This document shows, in pieces, positions 55,823 through 64,000 of a DNA stretch of 64,000 nucleotides; position 1 is the stretch's first letter, and every line of letters starts with the position of its first letter. The position numbers and the translations under genes were made by a program. The DNA comes from Ectothiorhodospiraceae bacterium (GTDB lineage Bacteria; Pseudomonadota; Gammaproteobacteria; Nitrococcales; Aquisalimonadaceae), in the NCBI GenBank assembly GCA_020831885.1, contig JAFIFU010000002.1, positions 1 through 64,000 on the forward strand, given 5' to 3'. Below the pieces are notes generated by a model that saw only the letters and a program-made list of their open reading frames with translations, was not told the origin of the DNA and did no database searches.

Positions 55823-56854
55823 CTATCCGCTGGAAACCATTTCCGGTCGAATTTCCGATTGTCGGCTCACGCTGCGAGGCAATCCATCCGCCGTGTTCAC
55901 CACGGCCTTTAGTCGCTCGTAATCAATGCGGCCGGGCCGATCCTCCAGACGGGCCGCCACCGCCCGTACGGCGGATGCATAGGTCCCCACTTCCTGACCC
56001 TGATGCTCGTCCAGAACGGGATATGCCTGAACCAGCAGCTCGCCGGCAAACCAGCCGGCCTTGTAGGGCTGGTTTATGATGCGAACTTCGGTGCCAATTG
56101 GAAGGCGATACACCAGGGATTCGATATCCTCCGGATACATGCGAATGCAGCCATGGGTGGCGCGCATCCCGATGCCATATGGACGGTTCGTCCCGTGAAT
56201 GAAATAACCGGGAACGTTCAGACCAATGGCGTATTGGCCCAAAGGATTGTCGGGGCCCGGATCGATACGCCGGGGCAGCGTGCGGCCCTCCGCGGCATGC
56301 CGCGCCCGGACGGACTCCGGCGGGAACCAGGCCGGATTCTCGATCCGGTTGGTAACCCGATGGGTGCCGATGGGCGTATTCCAGTCCATCCGGCCGATAC
56401 TCACGGCATACGTCTCCACCACCCGCGGCTGCCCGGGTTTCGGCTCCGGGTAGAAGTAGATCCGCATTTCCGGCAGGTTCACCACCAGGCCTCTGCGGGG
56501 TCCGGGCGGCAGGATGAAGCGGGTGGGAATCACGATCTCCGTGTCCTCCCCCGGCATCCAGATATCCACGCCCGGGTTGGCCATCCGCATGGCCTCGAAG
56601 CCCACGCCATAGCGGCGCCCGATATCCAGCAAGGTATCCTCGGGACGTGCCTGGATGATCTGGATTTCCCCGATGACGTCCACATCCTTGGGCGGCAGCG
56701 GGAACACACTTCGCTTGAGGGCTTCGGGAGCAGCGGCCCCATCGGCAAGCTCATCCCCTTCGAGCTCTGCGTCGTCAGCCCGGAGCAATGACGGCAACAG
56801 CAGGCAAGCCGCCGCTGCCGTCATCGTCTGTGCGAGAAATCGGCGTCGCTTCAT
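55823..56854 (-). CDS. L,D-transpeptidase (ErfK/YbiS-like), long form
   Basis: The 343-residue protein starts MKRRRFLAQTMTAAAACLLL, a twin-arginine-like signal. An N-terminal LysM-like peptidoglycan-binding part (IQIIQARPEDTLLDIGRRYG, VDIWMPGEDTEIVIPTRFIL) is followed by a YkuD domain (VVNLPEMRIYFYPEP, GRMDWNTPIGTHRV, PGYFIHGTN) with catalytic ATHGCIRMYPEDI. This architecture is that of E. coli ErfK/YbiS/YcfS, which attach Lpp to peptidoglycan. It faces the lpp gene convergently. Confidence 0.92.
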   Translation of the reverse strand: MKRRRFLAQTMTAAAACLLLPSLLRADDAELEGDELADGAAAPEALKRSVFPLPPKDVDVIGEIQIIQARPEDTLLDIGRRYGVGFEAMRMANPGVDIWMPGEDTEIVIPTRFILPPGPRRGLVVNLPEMRIYFYPEPKPGQPRVVETYAVSIGRMDWNTPIGTHRVTNRIENPAWFPPESVRARHAAEGRTLPRRIDPGPDNPLGQYAIGLNVPGYFIHGTNRPYGIGMRATHGCIRMYPEDIESLVYRLPIGTEVRIINQPYKAGWFAGELLVQAYPVLDEHQGQEVGTYASAVRAVAARLEDRPGRIDYERLKAVVNTADGLPRSVSRQSEIRPEMVSSG

Positions 56855-57004
56855 TGATTTGTATCTCCATCAGGCCCGTGACAGGGCCAAGTCCCGATAC
56901 CACGAAAGACAACGGGCGGATCCGGCAGTTCATCGCCTGTTCCGGGCAACGCCGCGCTCCACCCCGCGCTCGGCCATACGGGCGGTTCCACACCGATCAC
57001 CGAC

Positions 57005-57613
57005 TCACGGATCGTCCGACACCACATGGTAGAAGTCCCGTAGTATGGCTGCTGTTGCGCCCCAGATGTAATAGTCCCTGTACGGCATGGCGTACAGATG
57101 ATACGTGCGGCCCTGATGCTCCCAGGTGTGCGGCCGGTGATTATCCGGGTTCAGGAAGAACGCCAGGGGAACAAAAAAAATCTCGTCCACCTCCGCCGGA
57201 TTGCGCCGTAACCGGACCGTCTCCTCTATCAGTCCCACCACGGGATGGATCAGATAGCCGGTACCGGTCTGGTAAGGACGCATGCGCCCCAACACCTCCA
57301 CCGTCTGCGGCGGGAGGCCGACTTCTTCCTCGGCTTCCCTGAGAGCTGCCGCCACCGGGCCGGTATCGGCCTTGTCGATGCGCCCCCCGGGAAAGCTGAT
57401 CTGCCCGGCATGGGCACGCAGTTCGGAACTGCGACGGGTCAACATGACCTGCAGCCCCTCGCCCCCGTTTCCGGCCATCAGGGGAAGCAGGACAGCCGCC
57501 GGCCGCAGCGACTCGGCGGGGGAGTCAAACGGCGCCACCGGTCGGCTGGCATCGTGCCGCGCGAGCCGTGTGGCCAGTTCCTGACGAAATCCGGCGGCGG
57601 TGTCCAGCCCCAT
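57005..57613 (-). CDS. Nudix hydrolase, CoA pyrophosphatase (NudL) type
   Basis: The 202-residue enzyme has the Nudix box GRIDKADTGPVAAALREAEE followed by EVGL. Before it lies VMLTRRSSELRAHAGQISFP, the UPF0035 sequence specific to the CoA/acyl-CoA diphosphatase subgroup (YeaB/NudL). It probably cleaves coenzyme A to 4'-phosphopantetheine and 3',5'-ADP. The 253 bp between it and the transporter gene contain no gene I can support. Confidence 0.88.
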   Translation of the reverse strand: MGLDTAAGFRQELATRLARHDASRPVAPFDSPAESLRPAAVLLPLMAGNGGEGLQVMLTRRSSELRAHAGQISFPGGRIDKADTGPVAAALREAEEEVGLPPQTVEVLGRMRPYQTGTGYLIHPVVGLIEETVRLRRNPAEVDEIFFVPLAFFLNPDNHRPHTWEHQGRTYHLYAMPYRDYYIWGATAAILRDFYHVVSDDP

Positions 57614-57866
57614 GGGTGACGGTTGTTCCGTATGGCTTCAGCGTATGCGCAATATACTAACCTTTCTGCGGGTAACGCCATGACTCAGCGTCATCATACG
57701 GCCTACCAGTCAAGCCACACGGCAGACGGTCGGAACCCCGGCGCGGGCTGCACCACGGCGCCGGAACATGGCAATCCTTTCTGAAAGCCTAGTAAAATCC
57801 GGGCCTCCGGCTGACGCCCTCCGCATTTCCGGTGTCGGTGGCATGATTCTCTGAAAGGTTTGCCCC

Positions 57867-59345
57867 GTGAGCCAAAGGCAGGATACAGACCCACCGCAAA
57901 GGCTGGAACCCCGTCATGTGGGCCTGTTTCTGGGCCCGGCTGCCGCCATTGCCATGCTGTTGATGGATCCTCCGGGTGCATTGGACCGGAGCGCCTGGAT
58001 GGTTGCCGCGTTGACCATCCTGATGGCCGTATGGTGGGTCACCGAGGCGCTTCCCATCCCCGTCACCGCCCTCCTGCCACTGGCGCTCTTGCCCCTGTTC
58101 GGCGTTGCCACTCCGGGGGAAGCGGCGGCTCCCTACGCGAATCCGCTGGTGTTTCTGTTTCTTGGCGGCTTTCTCATCGCCCTGGCGATCCAGCGCTGGA
58201 ACCTGCACCGGCGTATCGCCCTGTTCATCCTCCGCCACTCCGGCCAACGGCCGGATCGTCTGGTGGCCGGGTTCATGCTGGGAACCGCGGGGCTCAGCAT
58301 GTGGGTGAGCAATACGGCCACGGCGGCCATGATGCTGCCCATCGGCCTATCCGTCCTGCTGGTGATGGAGAGCCACCGGGGCGACGAGCAGCCGGAAGCG
58401 CAACAGCGGTTCGCGCGCGCCCTGCTACTGGGCATCGCCTTCGCTGCCAATATCGGCGGGATGGGGACGCTGATCGGTACACCACCGAATGCCATCCTGG
58501 CCGCCTTCATGGCGGAGACGTACGGCATTCAGATCGGCTTCGGCCAATGGATGCTGGTGGGGTTGCCGGTGAGTCTGGTACTGCTCTTCCTGTGCTGGTG
58601 GGTACTCACCCACTGGGCGTTCCGGCTGGAAACCGTGCCGATTCCGGGCGTGGCCGATCTGATCGAGCGCAAGCGGGGCGAGCTGGGCCCCATCTCCGCC
58701 AGCGAGCGGCGGGTACTGCTGATCTTCCTGCTGACCGCCCTGGCCTGGGTCCTCAGACCGGTGCTGGAAACCCGCCTGCCGGGGCTGCACCTGTCCGATG
58801 CCGGTATCGCCGTGCTTGGCGCCATCGGACTGTTTCTGGTTCCCGCGGCAGGCGCCGCCACCGGACCCCTGCTGAACTGGCGGGACACACGTGAACTGCC
58901 CTGGGGCGTGATCCTGCTGGTGGGCGGAGGACTGAGTCTGGGTACCGCCATCGAGGCCAGCGGCCTGTCCACTGCGGTGGCCGGTCAGTTGGTAGCCCTG
59001 GAGGGCCTGCCGGTGGCACTGGTCGTGTTCGCCGTGGCCACTCTGACCCTGTTCCTGAGCCATGTGGCCAGCAATACGGCGACTGCTGCCACACTGTTGC
59101 CACTTGTGACCAGCATCGCGCTGACCATCGGGCAGCCCCCGCTGACCCTGGCCGTCCCGGTGGCACTGGCCGCCTCCTGCGCCTTCATGCTGCCCGTGGC
59201 AACGCCACCCAACGCCATCGTGTTCGGGAGCGAGCGGCTGCACGTGGGCGACATGGTCCGGGCAGGCAGTCGGATCACCCTGCTCACCCTGCCCGTGGTT
59301 GTTATCGCCAGTCTGGTGCTGGCGCCCTGGGCTCTTGGCCGCTGA
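57867..59345 (+). CDS. SLC13/DASS-family sodium-coupled anion transporter
   Basis: This 492-residue, 11-12-helix inner-membrane protein has the two signature SNT motifs of the DASS family (WVSNTATAAMMLPIGLS and LFLSHVASNTATAATLLPLV) and GMGTLIGTPPNAILAAF with ATPPNAIVFGSERL at the second site. Members import di-/tricarboxylates or sulfate with sodium. The substrate is not decided by these motifs. Start is GTG 57867. Its last 44 bp overlap the convergent gene at 59302. Confidence 0.9.
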   Translation: MSQRQDTDPPQRLEPRHVGLFLGPAAAIAMLLMDPPGALDRSAWMVAALTILMAVWWVTEALPIPVTALLPLALLPLFGVATPGEAAAPYANPLVFLFLGGFLIALAIQRWNLHRRIALFILRHSGQRPDRLVAGFMLGTAGLSMWVSNTATAAMMLPIGLSVLLVMESHRGDEQPEAQQRFARALLLGIAFAANIGGMGTLIGTPPNAILAAFMAETYGIQIGFGQWMLVGLPVSLVLLFLCWWVLTHWAFRLETVPIPGVADLIERKRGELGPISASERRVLLIFLLTALAWVLRPVLETRLPGLHLSDAGIAVLGAIGLFLVPAAGAATGPLLNWRDTRELPWGVILLVGGGLSLGTAIEASGLSTAVAGQLVALEGLPVALVVFAVATLTLFLSHVASNTATAATLLPLVTSIALTIGQPPLTLAVPVALAASCAFMLPVATPPNAIVFGSERLHVGDMVRAGSRITLLTLPVVVIASLVLAPWALGR

Positions 59346-59778
59346 GCGCTCGCCCTAGTCTGGCGAAAATCAGCCCGCCGATGGCGCCGGCCACACTCAG
59401 CGCCGCGGTGCCAAGCGCATAGCGGGTGACTGCCAGCGGCGTCATGGGAAGAGCGGCGTTGATCAGCAGTATGGCCAACAGAATCCCCGCGCCGCCGGCC
59501 AGCGCATACAGCCAGACCGCGCCGCCGCGCAGTCGGCGCGCCAACAGACCGGCTATGGGGAACGCCACCAGGTAGGCGACCGCAACGACGATCGCGTAGA
59601 TCGGGGCAAAGCCGATCAGATCCTGCAGCGAAGTCCGGATCCACAGTCCCAGCGGTACGGGAACCCCCATCCCCTGTAACGCCGCGAGATTGAACTGCGA
59701 CTGCACCAGCGACCCCAGCGCCGCGGCACAGACCACCGCCACCAGAAACACCAGGACGTGCTGCGCGGCACGGATCAT
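59302..59778 (-). CDS. Small four-helix membrane protein, uncharacterised
   Basis: The 158-residue protein has a strong ribosome site (AGGAGGTGTC) and about four hydrophobic segments (VLVFLVAVVCAAALGSLV, PIYAIVVAVAYLVAFPIAGL, LYALAGGAGILLAILLI, and ALGTAALSVAGAIGGLIFA) with a polar C-terminus. It resembles short membrane proteins found scattered in Ectothiorhodospiraceae and Chromatiales. I do not recognise a named family. The gene end overlaps the SLC13 gene convergently by 44 bp. Confidence 0.7.
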   Translation of the reverse strand: MIRAAQHVLVFLVAVVCAAALGSLVQSQFNLAALQGMGVPVPLGLWIRTSLQDLIGFAPIYAIVVAVAYLVAFPIAGLLARRLRGGAVWLYALAGGAGILLAILLINAALPMTPLAVTRYALGTAALSVAGAIGGLIFARLGRALSGQEPRAPAPDWR

Positions 59779-59915
59779 GACACCTCCTGCGAATGATCCC
59801 CTTTAGGGAAACGCTTGATTCATGCAGGCTGGTAACACCTTGGACGGTTAGTATGATTTGACATCGGCAGACCAGGCAACCGACGAGCCCCGGCAATCAA
59901 CCACGGCGCAGAGAC

Positions 59916-61025
59916 ATGACAATGCATTTTCAAAGGCTCTTACTGTTCTTCGCCATCGCCGCTCTGATTCCCATGAGTGGCCACGCCCACGCCGACTACC
60001 GCATTGAAACCGTGGCGGAAGGCCTGGAGCACCCCTGGTCCGTTGCCTGGTTGCCGGACGGACGCCTGCTGGTCACTGAACGGGCTGGACGCCTTCGGGT
60101 GATCGAGCACGGCATACTGTCCCCCGAGCCGATCCAGGGGGTTCCCCAGGCCCATGTCCGCTCCCAGGCCGGCTTGTTCGAGGTGTTGCCGGCCCCGGAT
60201 TTCAGCGACAGCGGGATGATCTATCTGAGCCTGGCCAGTGGTGATTCCGCCGACAACACGCTGATCGTGGTGCGCGGTGTCCTGGACGGCAACCGTTTGC
60301 GGGATGTGGAAACGGTTTTCCGTGCCGAACCCGGACGGGACACCAGCGTGCACTATGGCGGCCGCCTGCTGTTTCTCCCCGACGACACACTGCTTGTGAC
60401 GCTGGGCGACGGGTTCGACTACCGGGAGCAGGCCCAGAATCCGTCCAACCACTACGGTGCCATCGTGCGCCTGTACCCGGACGGCAGCGTACCCAGGGAC
60501 AACCCCTTCGCTGGCGATGACGGTGTTCGCCCGGAGGTCTACACGCTGGGTCACCGGAATATCCAGGGCCTGGACCGGGATCCGGTCACCGGAGAACTCT
60601 GGGCCAACGAGCACGGCCCCCGGGGCGGCGACGAGATCAACCGCATCCGGCCGGGGGCGAACTACGGCTGGCCTGCGGCCACTCACGGGGTGGATTACTC
60701 CGGCGCCCGCATCAGCCCCTACCGGGAACTGCCGGGCATGGAATCCCCCCTGCTGGTCTGGACCCCGGCGACCGCGCCCTCCGGCCTGGCCGTATACCGT
60801 GGTGACCTGTTCCCGGAGTGGAACGGAGATCTGCTCAGTGGCGGTCTGGTCAGCCGCGCCGTCCACCGTCTGCGGGTCACGGAGGACGGGGTCCGGGAGG
60901 TGGAGCGGCTGTTCCGGGAACTGGACAGCCGCATCCGCGATGTGCGGGTGGGGCCGGAGGGCGCCATCTACCTGCTCACAGACGCTCCGCAGGGCCGGCT
61001 GCTCCGGGTTGTGCCCGCCGACTGA
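59916..61025 (+). CDS. PQQ-dependent aldose sugar dehydrogenase-like protein (YliI type)
   Basis: The 369-residue exported beta-propeller (signal peptide LLLFFAIAALIPMSGHAHA) has the YliI/soluble glucose dehydrogenase pattern: EGLEHPWSVAWLPDGRLLVT, RSQAGLFEVLPAPDF, VHYGGRLLFLPDDTLLVTLG, YTLGHRNIQGLDRDPVTGEL, NEHGPRGGDEINRI and the final APSGLAVYRGDLF. Homologues bind PQQ and oxidise aldoses. No PQQ synthesis gene is in this window, so cofactor supply is unknown. Confidence 0.87.
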   Translation: MTMHFQRLLLFFAIAALIPMSGHAHADYRIETVAEGLEHPWSVAWLPDGRLLVTERAGRLRVIEHGILSPEPIQGVPQAHVRSQAGLFEVLPAPDFSDSGMIYLSLASGDSADNTLIVVRGVLDGNRLRDVETVFRAEPGRDTSVHYGGRLLFLPDDTLLVTLGDGFDYREQAQNPSNHYGAIVRLYPDGSVPRDNPFAGDDGVRPEVYTLGHRNIQGLDRDPVTGELWANEHGPRGGDEINRIRPGANYGWPAATHGVDYSGARISPYRELPGMESPLLVWTPATAPSGLAVYRGDLFPEWNGDLLSGGLVSRAVHRLRVTEDGVREVERLFRELDSRIRDVRVGPEGAIYLLTDAPQGRLLRVVPAD

Positions 61026-61041
61026 GTGGTCAGATCAAGGC

Positions 61042-62172
61042 TCAGTCGAACACCACCACCTGGCGCACCGCCTTGCCGTCTGCCAGGGCGTCGAAACCCT
61101 CGTTGATCTGGTCCAGCGGCAGCGTCCGACTGAGCAGGCGCTCCACCGGCAGGCGCCCTTGACGGAAAAGCCCAACGTAACGGGCAACGTCGCGCACCGG
61201 CACACAGCTCCCCACATAGCTCCCCTTCAGGGTGCGCTCCTCCGCCACCAGACTCACCTGTTGGATGGACACGTTCCGTTCCGGATGGGCAAGCCCCCCG
61301 GTCACGGTCAACCCGCCCCGGCGGGTGATCCGGTATGCGAATTCCAGCGCCTTCTCGGACCCCGCCATCTCGATGGCACAGTCCACGCCCCCATCCGTGG
61401 CCTCCCTAATGCGGTCCACCGCATCGGCCGCGCTGCTGTTAAAGCTTTTCGTGGCACCGAGCTGCTCCGCCAGGGTCAGCTTCCCGTCATCCAGGTCAAC
61501 GGCCACCACCTCACCGGCGCCGGCCACGATAGCCCCGAGAATGCTGTTCAGCCCGACGCCGCCCAAACCCACCACGGCCACGCTCTGCCCGGCGCGGATA
61601 TCGGCGGAGTTCACCGCGGCACCCACCCCGGTGAGCACGGCGCAGCCGAACAGCGCGGCATGCTCGAACGGCAGCGCGGGATCAATCCGTACCAGCGAGT
61701 TGCGGGAGACCACCGCGTGATCGGCAAACGCCGACACCCCCAGATGGTGGTTCACCGGCGTCCCGTCCGCCCGATGCAGCCGGTGTGCGCCGCCGCTCAG
61801 CGTACCGGCGACATTGGCCTTGTTGCCGGGCTCGCACAGTGCCGGACGCCCCTCGGAACAAGGCGCACAGTGACCGCAACTGGGCACGAACACCGCCACC
61901 ACGTGATCACCTTCCGCCAGATCGGTGACACCGTGCCCCACCGCCTTCACCACGCCGGCCGCCTCGTGCCCCAGCGCCATGGGCACAGGCCGCGGGCGAT
62001 TGCCGTCCACCACCGACAGATCGGAGTGACAGATCCCTGCCGCCTTGATCTGCACCAGAACCTCGCCGTCACCGGGCGGATCCAGTTCCAGATCCTCGAT
62101 CACCAGCGGCTGGCTTGTCCGGTAGGGGCGTTTGGCCCCGATTTCCCGCAGAACCGCAGCCCGAATCTTCAT
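61042..62172 (-). CDS. Zinc-dependent alcohol dehydrogenase
   Basis: From ATG 62172 (GGAGG eight bases upstream) the 376-residue MDR enzyme has the catalytic-zinc cysteine in AAGICHSDLSVVDG, GHEAAGVVKAVG, four structural-zinc cysteines in VPSCGHCAPCSEGRPALCEP, and the NAD-binding VGLGGVGLNSILGAIVAGAG. It belongs to the class III-like branch with VSAFADHAVV. The glutathione-dependent formaldehyde function is possible but not shown by sequence alone. It is convergent with the sugar dehydrogenase-like gene. Confidence 0.88.
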   Translation of the reverse strand: MKIRAAVLREIGAKRPYRTSQPLVIEDLELDPPGDGEVLVQIKAAGICHSDLSVVDGNRPRPVPMALGHEAAGVVKAVGHGVTDLAEGDHVVAVFVPSCGHCAPCSEGRPALCEPGNKANVAGTLSGGAHRLHRADGTPVNHHLGVSAFADHAVVSRNSLVRIDPALPFEHAALFGCAVLTGVGAAVNSADIRAGQSVAVVGLGGVGLNSILGAIVAGAGEVVAVDLDDGKLTLAEQLGATKSFNSSAADAVDRIREATDGGVDCAIEMAGSEKALEFAYRITRRGGLTVTGGLAHPERNVSIQQVSLVAEERTLKGSYVGSCVPVRDVARYVGLFRQGRLPVERLLSRTLPLDQINEGFDALADGKAVRQVVVFD

Positions 62173-62434
62173 GCTTTGCTCCTCCGTTATTCCATCCACT
62201 GCTTTTCCGGATCCACCGGTATGGGTTCCTCGGCGCCGGTTGCCCAACGGCTCAAGGACCACGGGGTGATTGCCGCCCCTCGGCCGTGGCGTGACCGATT
62301 GCCGACACAAGGATAACCCGGATTCCGGCTCCTGCAGCGGCACACGTCGCCACCTGGCCCGCGGTACCTGCCTGGCCGGTGGATCAGAAATGAGCGGATT
62401 CGGATGGGTACAGGAACGGCGGCGCAGCGGAAAC

Positions 62435-62522
62435 TGGCGGAGAGGGAGGGATTCGAACCCCCGGACCCTTGCGGGTCAACGGTTTTCAAGACCGCCGCTT
62501 TCGACCGCTCAGCCACCTCTCC
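62435..62522 (-). tRNA. tRNA-Ser (anticodon UGA)
   Basis: On the minus strand GGAGAGG pairs with CCTCTCC, discriminator G and encoded CCA follow. The D-loop GTGGCTGAGCGG, anticodon loop CTTGAAA (anticodon TGA) in a GCGGT/ACCGT stem, a long variable arm GACCCGCAAGGGTC typical of serine tRNAs, and T-arm GGTTCGAATCC are all present. It decodes UCA and other UCN codons. Confidence 0.97.
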
Positions 62523-62531
62523 GTGGCGGCT

Positions 62532-62560
62532 ATTGTCGGGACTCCGACCCCGGCTTGCAA
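62532..62560 (-). promoter_or_regulatory. Promoter of tRNA-Ser(UGA)
   Basis: On the minus strand TTGCAA (62560-62555), 17 bp and GACAAT (62537-62532) lie just 9 bp before the mature 5' end, giving a very short pre-tRNA leader. It lies inside the 42-bp gap after the pyrD stop, so the tRNA could also be co-transcribed with pyrD. Confidence 0.55.
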
Positions 62561-62564
62561 GTCG

Positions 62565-63617
62565 TCATGCGCCCACCTGCAGCGGCACCGTGACCGATTC
62601 CACATCCGCCAGCGACCGCACGGTTTCCCCGATCAGGGCCGGACCCCGGTAGACCAGCCCGGAGTAAAGCTGAACCAGGCTGGCGCCGGCGCGCAACTTG
62701 ATGACCGCGTCGTGGCCGGACATGATCCCGCCGATACCGATGATGGGCAGAGCGCCCTGGAGATGGTCGTTCAGTACGCGGATCACATGCGTGGAACGAT
62801 CCCGCAGCGGGGCACCGCTCAGGCCGCCCGCCTCCGCGGCGTGCTCCTCGCCTTCCACGCCTTCCCGTGCCAGAGTGGTATTGGTGGCCGCTACCGCGTC
62901 CATGCCATGACGCACCAGCGCGTCCGCCAGACCGATGATCTGCTCATCGGTCATGTCCGGGGCGATCTTCACCACGATGGGCACATAGCGGTTCCAGGCC
63001 AGGGAAAGCCGCATCTGCTCGCCCTTCACCGCCGCCAGCAATTCGTCCAGCATCCCACCGTGTTGCAGGTCCCGCAGACCGGGGGTGTTGGGGGAGGAAA
63101 CATTCACCGTCACATAGCTTGCATAGGGGTAGACCTTCGCCAGGCAGTGCAGATAGTCCTCGGCGGCCCGCTCAACCGGCGTATCGAAATTCTTGCCGAT
63201 GTTGATTCCCAGGACGCCCTGATAACCCGACTGGGCCACACGGTTCACCAGGTAATCCACCCCTTTGTTGTTGAAGCCCATGCGATTGATCAGACCCCGG
63301 GCATGAGGCAGGCGGAACATGCGCGGGCGCGGGTTGCCCGCCTGCGGGCGCGGCGTCACGGTTCCCACCTCGATGAACCCGAAGCCCAGACCGGCCAGGG
63401 CGCGGATGTAATCGCCGTTCTTGTCCAGACCCGCCGCCAGCCCGACCGGATTGGGAAAGCGCAGCCCCAGCAGGTGCGTTTCCATCCGGGGCACCACACC
63501 GGTCAGAAGCCGCGGCACGCCCAGCGGACGGGAAGCACGCAGGGCACGCAGGCTGAGTTCGTGCGCATGTTCGGGATCGAGGCGGAACAACAGGCTTCGC
63601 AGCAGGGAATAGGCCAT
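62565..63617 (-). CDS. pyrD: Dihydroorotate dehydrogenase (quinone)
   Basis: Class 2 DHODH oxidises dihydroorotate to orotate with membrane quinone. The 350-residue protein has an N-terminal amphipathic membrane-contact segment ([20 protein letters not shown]), [18 protein letters not shown], the catalytic-base serine in [16 protein letters not shown] and FMN-binding [21 protein letters not shown] perfect 8-bp inverted repeat, CCATGGAC/GTCCATGG, spans the start codon and 63657-63664; its role is unknown. Confidence 0.95.
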   Translation of the reverse strand: MAYSLLRSLLFRLDPEHAHELSLRALRASRPLGVPRLLTGVVPRMETHLLGLRFPNPVGLAAGLDKNGDYIRALAGLGFGFIEVGTVTPRPQAGNPRPRMFRLPHARGLINRMGFNNKGVDYLVNRVAQSGYQGVLGINIGKNFDTPVERAAEDYLHCLAKVYPYASYVTVNVSSPNTPGLRDLQHGGMLDELLAAVKGEQMRLSLAWNRYVPIVVKIAPDMTDEQIIGLADALVRHGMDAVAATNTTLAREGVEGEEHAAEAGGLSGAPLRDRSTHVIRVLNDHLQGALPIIGIGGIMSGHDAVIKLRAGASLVQLYSGLVYRGPALIGETVRSLADVESVTVPLQVGA

Positions 63618-63747
63618 GGACAGGTTTCCGGTTCTTACAAACTGTCAACGGATGCGGTCCATGGTCTATCAGCCGTCATCACTTGTCGAGCACAACCGGA
63701 CGGCAAGGAACTGGCAATCCGCGGGTAAAGGTGCGTAAACTCCGCAT

Positions 63748-63760
63748 GTTGCAGTGCAAC
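63748..63760. promoter_or_regulatory. Perfect palindrome upstream of parA
   Basis: GTTGCA-g-TGCAAC lies 24 bp before the ParA ATG. It could be an operator for the ATPase gene. ParA-type genes often have autoregulatory sites, but this assignment is inference. Confidence 0.35.
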
Positions 63761-63784
63761 TTCACAGCGCCCGGGAGGAGCCCC

Positions 63785-64000
63785 ATGCGCCGAGTGATCT
63801 TCAATCAGAAGGGCGGAGTCGGGAAATCCACTATCGCCAGCAATCTGGCGGCGATCAGCGCCACACGTGGGCTGCGTACCCTGGTGGTGGATCTGGATCC
63901 GCAGGCCAACACCACGGCTTATCTGCTCGGCCCTGACCGGCAGCAGGACAGTGGGTCGGGCATGGTGGGGTTATTCGAGCAATGCCTCAGCTTTCGCCTC
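63785..64000 (+). CDS. ParA/Soj-family ATPase, N-terminal part (cut by window edge)
   Basis: ATG 63785 follows GGGAGGAG and opens 72 codons to the window end. The N-terminus is the deviant Walker [20 protein letters not shown], then [20 protein letters not shown], the ParA signature. These ATPases position DNA, chemosensory arrays or other cargo. The second gene that would tell which (parB or a partner) lies outside the window, so the role is undecided. It is divergent from pyrD. Confidence 0.88.
   Translation, partial: MRRVIFNQKGGVGKSTIASNLAAISATRGLRTLVVDLDPQANTTAYLLGPDRQQDSGSGMVGLFEQCLSFRL

Noticed and set aside
57680-57784. 34-codon frame between the Nudix and transporter genes
   Set aside because: It has only a weak ribosome site and no recognisable homology; possible as a small peptide but unsupported.
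62187-62516. Open frame beginning [20 protein letters not shown]
   Set aside because: This is the familiar false protein from reading through the tRNA-Ser gene; the tRNA fold explains the sequence.

Overview
The window is a GC-rich chromosomal segment of a Gram-negative gammaproteobacterium. It carries outer-membrane and lipid A genes (lpxK, kdsB, lolD with a LolC/E permease), a type II fatty-acid cluster, RNase E with a basic scaffold tail, PilZ next to holB, and a CsiV-like gene after mfd. Gene order (lolE-lolD / DUF2062-comEC-exbB-exbD-lpxK-kdsB-ptp-rne and rluC-sppA-maf / yceD-rpmF-plsX-fabHDG-acpP-fabF-pabC-mltG-tmk-holB-pilZ-tatD) resembles Pseudomonas and purple sulfur bacteria. Base composition and protein flavour suggest the Ectothiorhodospiraceae/Chromatiales side, but this is inference; no rRNA is present to settle it.

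Layout. 1-2821 is the only clearly accessory stretch: the start of an exported Ycf48/BNR-like repeat protein, an IS1182-family transposase cut by the left end of an IS21-family element that is itself frameshifted and truncated, and non-coding flanks. 2822-5015 holds azlCD (branched-chain amino acid export) and a class V aminotransferase. 5021-15993 is one long minus-strand fatty-acid/cell-growth cluster. 16108-18714 has maf, sppA and rluC. 18715-21509 is rne with a long structured leader. 21595-30059 is the envelope-assembly block (PTP, kdsB, lpxK, exbBD, comEC, DUF2062, lolDE). 30075-34512 has sfsA, putrescine synthesis from agmatine (aguA, aguB) and DAHP synthase. 34512-42832 has mfd, csiV, purine salvage (mtnP, hpt), a DsrE-like protein, a 210-bp inverted-repeat element, an RhlB-like helicase and acpH. 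42933-48520 has a lipoprotein, two lipase/hydrolase-like proteins, an outer-membrane barrel overlapping mazG, a TetR regulator and a TPR lipoprotein. 48653-54625 has ispG, thiD, an acyl-CoA ligase, a second TatD, dusA and a glutaredoxin. 54641-56854 has a Braun-type lipoprotein flanked by two L,D-transpeptidases. 57005-64000 has a Nudix hydrolase, an SLC13 transporter, a PQQ-type sugar dehydrogenase, a zinc alcohol dehydrogenase, tRNA-Ser(UGA), pyrD and the start of a ParA ATPase.

How the parts work together. Most of the window is housekeeping: fatty acids made by PlsX/FabHDGF/AcpP feed lipid A (LpxK, KdsB) and lipoproteins (LolDE), which are tethered to peptidoglycan by the Lpp/Ldt set. I found no CRISPR array, no prophage and no defence island. 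The best second-look items are the Lpp/Ldt trio, a ComEC whose metallo-beta-lactamase metal motif appears lost, the three-hairpin rne leader, a near-leaderless yceD promoter, the 210-bp inverted-repeat element at 40581, and a candidate TetR operator at 47341.
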